From: an uncultured Eubacteriales bacterium
GTDB taxonomy: Bacteria > Bacillota > Clostridia > Peptostreptococcales > Anaerovoracaceae
Reading direction: 5' to 3'
Assembly: GCA_910583765.1 (NCBI GenBank)
Contig: CAJTYS010000010.1
Location: 1 to 64,000 of the forward strand
Length of the DNA: 64,000 bases
Positions within the stretch are counted from its first letter, which is position 1, and every line of letters begins with the position of its first letter. The notes below the pieces were generated by a model. It searched no databases. It was not told where the DNA came from and saw only the letters and a program-made list of their open reading frames with translations. Both the position numbers and the translations under genes were made by a program. Shown here piece by piece: positions 58,887 to 64,000 of this stretch.

Positions 58887-59246
58887 ATGAAACAACAATC
58901 GAACCCTTTGAAAAAACGGCTGGCGATGAACTTGTCCATGTGCCGCACCGCCCGCCAAAGCTCTCTGGTGGGTTTCGCTCAGGAGCTGGGCGTTTCCCGT
59001 TCCCAGCTGCAGGCTTACCTGAAAGAAAAGAGCAATCCTACGCTATGCATCATAGAGGACATATCCATGAATCTAGGCGTTCCGCCCCAGTCCCTGCTGA
59101 CGGATCCGGGATCCAAGATGCGGTCCTGCGTTTCCCAGCTTTCAGAACGGAAAAAGGAAGACTTGGAACGTGCGCTGTTGCTTTTGCTGACTTTCCTGGA
59201 GGCTGACAAAAAGTTGGACGAATCAAAGCTTGAAAAAGAGGAATAG
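58887..59246 (+). CDS. XRE-family helix-turn-helix regulator, small, paralog
   Basis: A 119-residue protein. The HTH region (about 12-65) shows LVGFAQELGVSRSQLQAYLK followed by KSNPT, aligning well with the XRE protein at 56232, and a C-terminal helical segment (SERKKEDLERALLLLLTFLE) is comparable. A CAGGAGGTG ribosome site precedes the ATG. It is divergent from the ATPase gene, with the dyad-rich spacer between them, so it probably represses the ATPase and itself (inference). Confidence 0.85.
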   Translation: MKQQSNPLKKRLAMNLSMCRTARQSSLVGFAQELGVSRSQLQAYLKEKSNPTLCIIEDISMNLGVPPQSLLTDPGSKMRSCVSQLSERKKEDLERALLLLLTFLEADKKLDESKLEKEE

Positions 59247-59258
59247 TCAGAATATCAG

Positions 59259-59292
59259 AAAGCCTGACATCACACCATGGATGCCAGGCTTT
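59259..59292 (+). terminator. Terminator of the XRE paralog gene
   Basis: AAAGCCTGACATC (59259-59271) pairs with GATGCCAGGCTTT (59280-59292) with one bulge each side; the T-run after it is weak. A second inverted repeat, GAAACTTT/AAAGTTTC, follows to about 59322. Confidence 0.6.
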
Positions 59293-59453
59293 AGAAACTT
59301 TTCTGAAATCAGATCCGAAAGTTTCCAACGGAGATCTTAGTACGCATGATAAAGCATTTTATCGCTCACGCAGTTCTCATTGCCTTCCTGTCTGTTATGA
59401 GATTGCATGTTCTTGAATGTTTTGCATAGATTCTCTTAGGAAATTTCCTCTTC

Positions 59454-60485
59454 TCATAAATCAGCATACCCCCCCCCATACATTTTTTTATAATATTCCT
59501 GATACTCGCCTGAAATGATCTTCTCCCACCATTCCCTGTTTTCTAAATACCAGTTAATTGTTTTCTTCATCCCTTCTTCAAAGTTAGTTGTAGGCAGCCA
59601 CCCAAGTTCACTATGGATTTTAGAAGGATCTATGGCATACCGAAGATCATGGCCTTTTCGATCCGCAACAAAATGAATGAGGGATTGTGGCTTGTTCAAT
59701 AAATTTAAAAGAGTCTTCACAACTTCTAAGTTCGTTCGTTCATTGTGACCTCCAATATTGAATATTTCTCCTACTTCTCCATTATGTATGATTTGATCAA
59801 TCGCCCGGCAATGATCTTCCACATAGAGCCAATCCCTCACGTTTTCTCCCGTTCCATAAACAGGAAGGCTCTTATCCTCTAACGCCCTGGCAATCATTAA
59901 TGGAATCAGTTTCTCCGGAAATTGGTATGGCCCATAATTATTAGAACATCTGGAAATTGTCACTGGAATCTGGTATGTTCTATGATACGCCATTACCAAC
60001 AAATCCGCTGCTGCTTTAGAGGCTGAATACGGGCTGGAAGCTGTGATCGGTGTAGTCTCAGTAAAAAAAGCATGCGGATTATCTAGTGGCAAATCGCCAT
60101 AGACTTCGTCCGTACTTACCTGATGATATCGAATTCCTCCAAACTTCCGGAAAGCATCCATCAAAACCTGAGTCCCTATTACATTCGTTTGCAGAAAAAC
60201 TCCTGGGTCCTCAATGGAACGATCCACATGGGACTCAGCAGCAAAGTTAATGACGAGATCAAATTGCTCTTTCTCGAATAAATCAAATACGCTTTCCCTA
60301 TCCGAAATATCACCTTTCACAAATTTGAAATTGCTGTTTTCCATTGCTGGTTTTAAGGTTTCCAAATTACCCGCATAGGTTAACGCATCATACCCTACGA
60401 TTTTGTAGTCTGGATGCTTGTCCAATGAGTAAAACACAAAGTTGCTTCCTATAAAACCTGCTGCTCCTGTAATTAATAGTTTCAT
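59454..60485 (-). CDS. rmlB: dTDP-glucose 4,6-dehydratase
   Basis: A 343-residue short-chain dehydrogenase/reductase. It has NAD motif GAAGFIGSNFV, YGDLPLDNPHAFFTE, catalytic YSASKAAAD and the RCSNNYGPYQFPEKLIP segment typical of RmlB. It turns dTDP-glucose into dTDP-4-keto-6-deoxyglucose. Its start overlaps the rmlA stop by four bases. A run of nine G (coding strand) lies six codons before the stop, in the MYGGGYADL tail. RmlC and RmlD are not in the window. Confidence 0.95.
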   Translation of the reverse strand: MKLLITGAAGFIGSNFVFYSLDKHPDYKIVGYDALTYAGNLETLKPAMENSNFKFVKGDISDRESVFDLFEKEQFDLVINFAAESHVDRSIEDPGVFLQTNVIGTQVLMDAFRKFGGIRYHQVSTDEVYGDLPLDNPHAFFTETTPITASSPYSASKAAADLLVMAYHRTYQIPVTISRCSNNYGPYQFPEKLIPLMIARALEDKSLPVYGTGENVRDWLYVEDHCRAIDQIIHNGEVGEIFNIGGHNERTNLEVVKTLLNLLNKPQSLIHFVADRKGHDLRYAIDPSKIHSELGWLPTTNFEEGMKKTINWYLENREWWEKIISGEYQEYYKKMYGGGYADL

Positions 60486-61357
60486 GCTCTCACCTCATCT
60501 AATAAGGACAATACATACTTTCCATACGCAGTCATTTTTAAGCCATTCCCAATTGATTGGAGCTGTTCATTATCTATAAACCCTCTCCTCCATGCAATTT
60601 CTTCTAAGCACGCAATATAAAACCCTTGCCGTGACTGAACTGCCTCAACAAATTCTGCTGCTTTCAGCATTCCTTCCGGAGTCCCTGTATCTAACCATGC
60701 CATTCCACGCCCCATCAGCGCCACTTTCAAGTCACCGCGTTCCAAATATGCATTATTCACTGATGTGATTTCCAGTTCTCCTCGTGTAGAAGGTTCAACA
60801 TTTTGGGCAATTTTGATGACATCGTTATCATAAAAATATAATCCGGGAACCGCAAAGTTTGATTTTGGTTTCTTTGGTTTTTCCTCAATAGAGAGTACAT
60901 TATTATTCTCATCGAACTCTACCACACCAAATGCCGAAGCATCTTTTACTGGATAGCCAAAAATAGTCGCTCCATGCTCCTGTTTCTGTGCATTTAACAA
61001 CACTTTTGTTAAATCTTGTCCAAAAAAAACATTGTCCCCTAATACCAGGCAAACCTTATCAGTTCCTATAAACTTTTCTCCGATGATAAATGCCTCCGCT
61101 AATCCTCTTGGCTTTTCCTGCACTCCATATTGAAATTTAACGCCCAGCTTGCTGCCATCTCCAAGAAGGCACTCATAATCATCAATATCTTCTGGTGTAG
61201 ATATAATTAAAATTTCACGAATCCCTGCCAATAATAGCACTGAAATCGGATAATAGATTAAAGGCTTATCATAAATCGGCAGCAGTTGTTTGGATATGGC
61301 TTTTGTCATGGGATAAAGGCGCGTCCCCTTCCCTCCCGCAAGTACGATTCCTCTCAT
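60482..61357 (-). CDS. rmlA: Glucose-1-phosphate thymidylyltransferase
   Basis: A 291-residue nucleotidyltransferase. It has the signature GGKGTRLYPMTKAISKQLLP, then LVLGDNVFFG and ATIFGYPVKDASAFGVVEFD, standard for RmlA. It makes dTDP-glucose from glucose-1-P and dTTP, feeding RmlB. Gene order SMR pair/rmlA/rmlB on one strand. Length is normal for the short RmlA form. Confidence 0.96.
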   Translation of the reverse strand: MRGIVLAGGKGTRLYPMTKAISKQLLPIYDKPLIYYPISVLLLAGIREILIISTPEDIDDYECLLGDGSKLGVKFQYGVQEKPRGLAEAFIIGEKFIGTDKVCLVLGDNVFFGQDLTKVLLNAQKQEHGATIFGYPVKDASAFGVVEFDENNNVLSIEEKPKKPKSNFAVPGLYFYDNDVIKIAQNVEPSTRGELEITSVNNAYLERGDLKVALMGRGMAWLDTGTPEGMLKAAEFVEAVQSRQGFYIACLEEIAWRRGFIDNEQLQSIGNGLKMTAYGKYVLSLLDEVRA

Positions 61358-61390
61358 ATTCGGTTCCTCTCATATTTCTTTTATGCCTGG

Positions 61391-61726
61391 TTACAGTGTA
61401 CAAACAACGATTCCTATCACAATCAATCCTAATCCTATCAATTTCTGTTTTGATAGTTGCTCTTTTAAGAAAGCGCAACTCATAACAGCAACAAAAATAT
61501 ATTCAGAACTAGCGAAAACGGGTCCCAATGATAATGGAACGCCTTTGTATGCATACATTGTGCAGAAGGTCGCAAAGATAAAAATAATGTAAGAAAAAAC
61601 AACTCTGATATTTAAATAATCTTTGATAAGGCTATCATACTTTCTCATCGCAGACTTTTTTAGTAAAATCTGCGATATAGATGAAACCAACACACCAGTC
61701 AATAGAATACTCACATAAAAAAACAT
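61391..61726 (-). CDS. SMR/EamA-like small membrane protein, subunit 2
   Basis: A 111-residue protein with four hydrophobic helices (FFYVSILLTGVLVSSISQIL, SYIIFIFATFCTMYAY, FASSEYIFVAVMSCAF, LIGLGLIVIGIVVC). The pattern SQILLKKSA...LGPVFASSEYIFVAVMS resembles ArnE/ArnF-type half-transporters. The ATG lies four bases after the stop of the preceding SMR gene, so it is translationally coupled; the frame is open further upstream. It likely forms a heterodimer flippase for a lipid-linked sugar. Confidence 0.75.
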   Translation of the reverse strand: MFFYVSILLTGVLVSSISQILLKKSAMRKYDSLIKDYLNIRVVFSYIIFIFATFCTMYAYKGVPLSLGPVFASSEYIFVAVMSCAFLKEQLSKQKLIGLGLIVIGIVVCTL

Positions 61727-61730
61727 TCTC

Positions 61731-62111
61731 TCATCCGTTTCTGCTTCGCATGCGCTCTTTATCATCGAAAACCACAACACAAATTCCAATGAATACAATC
61801 ATCCCACCAAAAACTTTATTCCATGTGATTTGCTCCTCAAATACTACATGGCCCCAAGCCATACTCCATAATATAGTAACCGCTTTATTACAAAAGGCTA
61901 TTGTCAATGGTACGTGCTTTAAAATTTGTTGCCAAAAAAAAGCATATATCGCAAGAATCAGCAACACGCTCCCATATAAGCAGAACCATCGTACAGAAAA
62001 CCAATAACTATTTGCTGCGAGTTTTGATAAAATGCCACTCACGGAAAACAAAAGTAGGACAAGGTGCATCAGAACATATGGCTTAATCGAATTATTACGT
62101 ATGTCTTCCAT
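61731..62111 (-). CDS. SMR/EamA-like small membrane protein, subunit 1
   Basis: A 126-residue protein with four helices, typical of half-size EamA/SMR proteins (YVLMHLVLLLFSVSGILSKL, ILWSMAWGHVVFEEQITWNK, GGMIVFIGICVVVF). ArnE/ArnF flip undecaprenyl-phosphate-aminoarabinose as a heterodimer. Here an ArnC/GtrB-like glycosyltransferase gene overlaps by 17 bases, the same logic. AAGGAG lies ten bases before the ATG. Confidence 0.78.
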   Translation of the reverse strand: MEDIRNNSIKPYVLMHLVLLLFSVSGILSKLAANSYWFSVRWFCLYGSVLLILAIYAFFWQQILKHVPLTIAFCNKAVTILWSMAWGHVVFEEQITWNKVFGGMIVFIGICVVVFDDKERMRSRNG

Positions 62112-63030
62112 CTTTTATGATCTCCTTGATCACATATTGCGGGCTCTCATTGATACTGATATAAATTCTCCCTATATATTCTCCAATCATCCCTAATAGT
62201 AACATGATCATCCCTCCAAGAAATAACATGGCTGCCATAAGCGAACTGTATCCTATTACAATATTAGGATTAACTAGTTTATGTATAACTGTATATACAC
62301 CAATCATAAACCCCATGCATGCTACTATCATCCCTAAAATAATAGATACTCTTAGAGGCTTTATTGAAAACGCCGTAAAACCATTGATCCATAGCGCTAA
62401 CAACTTCTTAAAGGAATATCCCGATTGTCCTGACAATCGCTGTCTCTGTGCAACTTTGACAGATGTTATATTATTTGTAGTACGAAAAATCAATCCCGCA
62501 ATATAGGGATATGGATTTTTATACTTTAAAATCTCGTCTACTACATATCGTTTCATGGCTACAAAGGAAGATGTTCCAATCTCTTTAGGCTTTCCAATTA
62601 ACCAATTAGCCATATATCTGTTCACAATCGTACCCACTCTTCGTCCTATGGATCTCTCACTCCGCTCATGATAGTCTGCATAAACCACATCGTATCCCTT
62701 TTTAATTTTGTCTATAAGATCAATTGCGTTTATAATTGGCGTTTGTCCATCATCGTCCGCACAAATAACCAGATCTCCCTGTGTACGGCCTAATCCTGCC
62801 ATAAGAGCCGCATGCTGTCCCATATTTTTTGCAAGTAATATCCCCGTAATCGCTGGATGATTTTGCGAAAGAACTTTGATTTCCTTCGCAGTTTCATCTG
62901 GCGAACAATCATCGACCAATATAATTTCGTATTGATAATTTGTTGATTCCATTACGTTAAATATTTCACTCACAACAGAGTTCAAGTTTTTTTCAGATTT
63001 ATAGCATGGAATTACAAATGATATTAACAT
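62095..63030 (-). CDS. DPM1/GtrB-like polyprenyl-phosphate glycosyltransferase
   Basis: A 311-residue GT2 protein. The start is MLISFVIPCYKSEKNLNSVV, with ILVDDCSPDETA, metal site in ICADDDGQTP and LSGQSGYSFKKLL. Two C-terminal transmembrane helices (about 232-255 and 265-290) are typical of GtrB/ArnC/YfdH. It makes undecaprenyl-P-sugar on the inside; the coupled SMR pair would flip it out. The AAAGGA ribosome site is modest. Confidence 0.9.
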   Translation of the reverse strand: MLISFVIPCYKSEKNLNSVVSEIFNVMESTNYQYEIILVDDCSPDETAKEIKVLSQNHPAITGILLAKNMGQHAALMAGLGRTQGDLVICADDDGQTPIINAIDLIDKIKKGYDVVYADYHERSERSIGRRVGTIVNRYMANWLIGKPKEIGTSSFVAMKRYVVDEILKYKNPYPYIAGLIFRTTNNITSVKVAQRQRLSGQSGYSFKKLLALWINGFTAFSIKPLRVSIILGMIVACMGFMIGVYTVIHKLVNPNIVIGYSSLMAAMLFLGGMIMLLLGMIGEYIGRIYISINESPQYVIKEIIKDGRHT

Positions 63031-63125
63031 TATGTGTTTTCCTTTCTAACAATTTTATTAAGACCGCACGCTACCATTGCTTTTTATCAACACTAAATCG
63101 CTCCAGAAACAATCCCTCATATTAT

Positions 63126-63995
63126 CTATTTCTCACGTTCCACTAATTCCATAAATCGTACAATTCTCTCTGCCCGCCTTTGCATTGGAGGGCCCACCAT
63201 AACGTCACCTAACATAACGCACCCAGCTCCCTCCCTATTTGATTTTTCAATAGCTCTGATAATCTCTTTTGAAATCCTAACATCTTCTTTACTCGGAGTA
63301 AAACAGCGATTCGCATCTTCTATTTGCCTTGGATTTATCAGCAATGATCCGCCAAATCCCAACTCAAAAGCCTCTTGTTTTTCTCTTATAAAACCTTCTT
63401 GATCTTGCAAATCTAAAAATGGTGTATCAATTGGTACAATTCCTACGCTTCGCGCTGCCATTGCAATCAATGCTTTTGGTGTATCAAATGCTTTTGGAGG
63501 GCATCCATGAGTTCCCCAGATATCATTTAAATAGTCCTCACCACCAAAACATATAGCTACAGTTCTATCTGAGTGCCGTACAATACTAGCTAAATTTAAA
63601 ACAGCTGCCGCAGTCTCCACCAATGGTGCCAATTTAAAATATCCATTTTCAATATCTAATTCTTTTTCTTTCTGGCTCAACAACTTATCCAAATACAACA
63701 TATCCTCTTCTGAGGATATTTTAGGAGGCATAAACCCTGTGATGCACTTATTTGCACATGCGTTAATATCTTCCAAAAGCATCGGCGATTCTAAAGGATT
63801 CGTTCTAATGAACACCTTCTTTCCATTTGTGCCTTTCATTATATATTCAGCAGCATTTTTTCGTGCAGTCTTCTTATCGCTCTCTGGAACGGAATCTTCA
63901 AGGTCAATAATAATCGCATCCGCATTGCTGTTGATACCCTTTTCAATGATTCTCTTATTATGAGCAGGGACAAACATCATACTTCTAAGTAACAT
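63126..63995 (-). CDS. HpcH/HpaI aldolase / citrate lyase beta-subunit (CitE-like) family protein
   Basis: A 289-residue TIM-barrel protein. It opens LLRSMMFVPAHNKRIIEKG, then the family strand ADAIIIDLEDSVPESDKK, a KVFIRTNPLES Arg-containing strand, and LAPLVETAAAVLN and CFGGEDYLNDIWG with metal-binding Glu and Asp. Relatives cleave citramalyl-, malyl- or citryl-thioesters. No CitDF or ligase is visible. Its place beside a lipid-sugar operon is unexplained; upstream genes lie past the window end. The start at 63995 leaves only five bases of upstream sequence, so it could be a few codons off. Confidence 0.85.
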   Translation of the reverse strand: MLLRSMMFVPAHNKRIIEKGINSNADAIIIDLEDSVPESDKKTARKNAAEYIMKGTNGKKVFIRTNPLESPMLLEDINACANKCITGFMPPKISSEEDMLYLDKLLSQKEKELDIENGYFKLAPLVETAAAVLNLASIVRHSDRTVAICFGGEDYLNDIWGTHGCPPKAFDTPKALIAMAARSVGIVPIDTPFLDLQDQEGFIREKQEAFELGFGGSLLINPRQIEDANRCFTPSKEDVRISKEIIRAIEKSNREGAGCVMLGDVMVGPPMQRRAERIVRFMELVEREK

Positions 63996-64000
63996 TTCCA

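Noticed and set aside
1..64000. CRISPR arrays, insertion sequences, phage genes, rRNA
   Set aside because: No direct-repeat spacer arrays, transposase or phage motifs, or rRNA segments were found on reading both strands.

Overview
The window looks like chromosomal DNA of a Gram-positive, low-to-middle-GC Bacillota, most probably an anaerobic clostridial (Eubacteriales) lineage. The reasons are strong GGAGG-type ribosome binding sites, sigma-A style promoters, two LytR-CpsA-Psr ligases, a teichoic-acid style locus (TarI/TarJ, TagG/TagH, CDP-polyol phosphotransferases, LicD), secreted proteins with lysine- and tyrosine-rich Fn3-like tails, a DUF1703-type AAA ATPase, and no outer-membrane genes. 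Species cannot be read from the sequence. Almost all genes lie on the minus strand.

Region 1 (1-7.1 kb): the 5' part of an SRP RNA, a secreted PepSY protein, then an operon of site-2 protease, PcrA helicase, NAD-dependent ligase LigA and an AIR-synthase-like protein. Region 2 (7.1-15.7 kb): a LysM protein, tRNA-Arg(CCG), and a probable envelope-stress block of sppA, response regulator, histidine kinase, ABC ATPase and FtsX-type permease. It ends with a HI0933-family flavoprotein on the plus strand. Region 3 (15.6-21.7 kb): an operon of LCP ligase, Ddl, ThrRS (without TGS domain) and DUF2007, preceded by a second LCP ligase; both LCP genes have near-consensus promoters. Region 4 (21.8-31.7 kb): a LysR regulator with a NMT1/SsuABC-type ABC importer, divergent from an AMP-forming acyl ligase followed by two tandem secreted subtilases with Fn3 tails.

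Region 5 (31.7-55.9 kb) is a large cell-surface polymer locus. It begins with a Dlt-like O-acylation set (ACP, MBOAT, SGNH/DltD-like). Next come CDP-polyol phosphotransferases, a pyruvyl transferase, TarJ/TarI, the TagGH exporter, a HisC-like aminotransferase, a double-LicD protein, a GNAT protein, a secreted SGNH hydrolase, a cytidylyltransferase fused to a degenerate Gfo/Idh domain, a multi-domain GT2 protein and an O-antigen ligase/polymerase-like membrane protein. The gene content suggests a phosphodiester polymer containing ribitol-P and probably glycerol-P or a related CDP-alcohol, decorated with phosphocholine-like, pyruvyl and acyl groups, exported by TagGH or assembled outside, and attached by the LCP enzymes. 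Three neighbouring proteins pair an intact catalytic domain with a degenerate second domain.

Region 6 (56.2-59.3 kb): an AAA-ATPase/PD-(D/E)XK protein flanked by two small paralogous XRE regulators, with a dyad-rich intergenic region. Region 7 (59.4-64 kb): rmlB, rmlA, two SMR/ArnE-like half-transporters and a DPM1/GtrB-like glycosyltransferase, which resemble a lipid-linked sugar pathway, and a CitE/HpcH-family lyase at the window edge. No rRNA, CRISPR array, insertion sequence or phage genes were seen.
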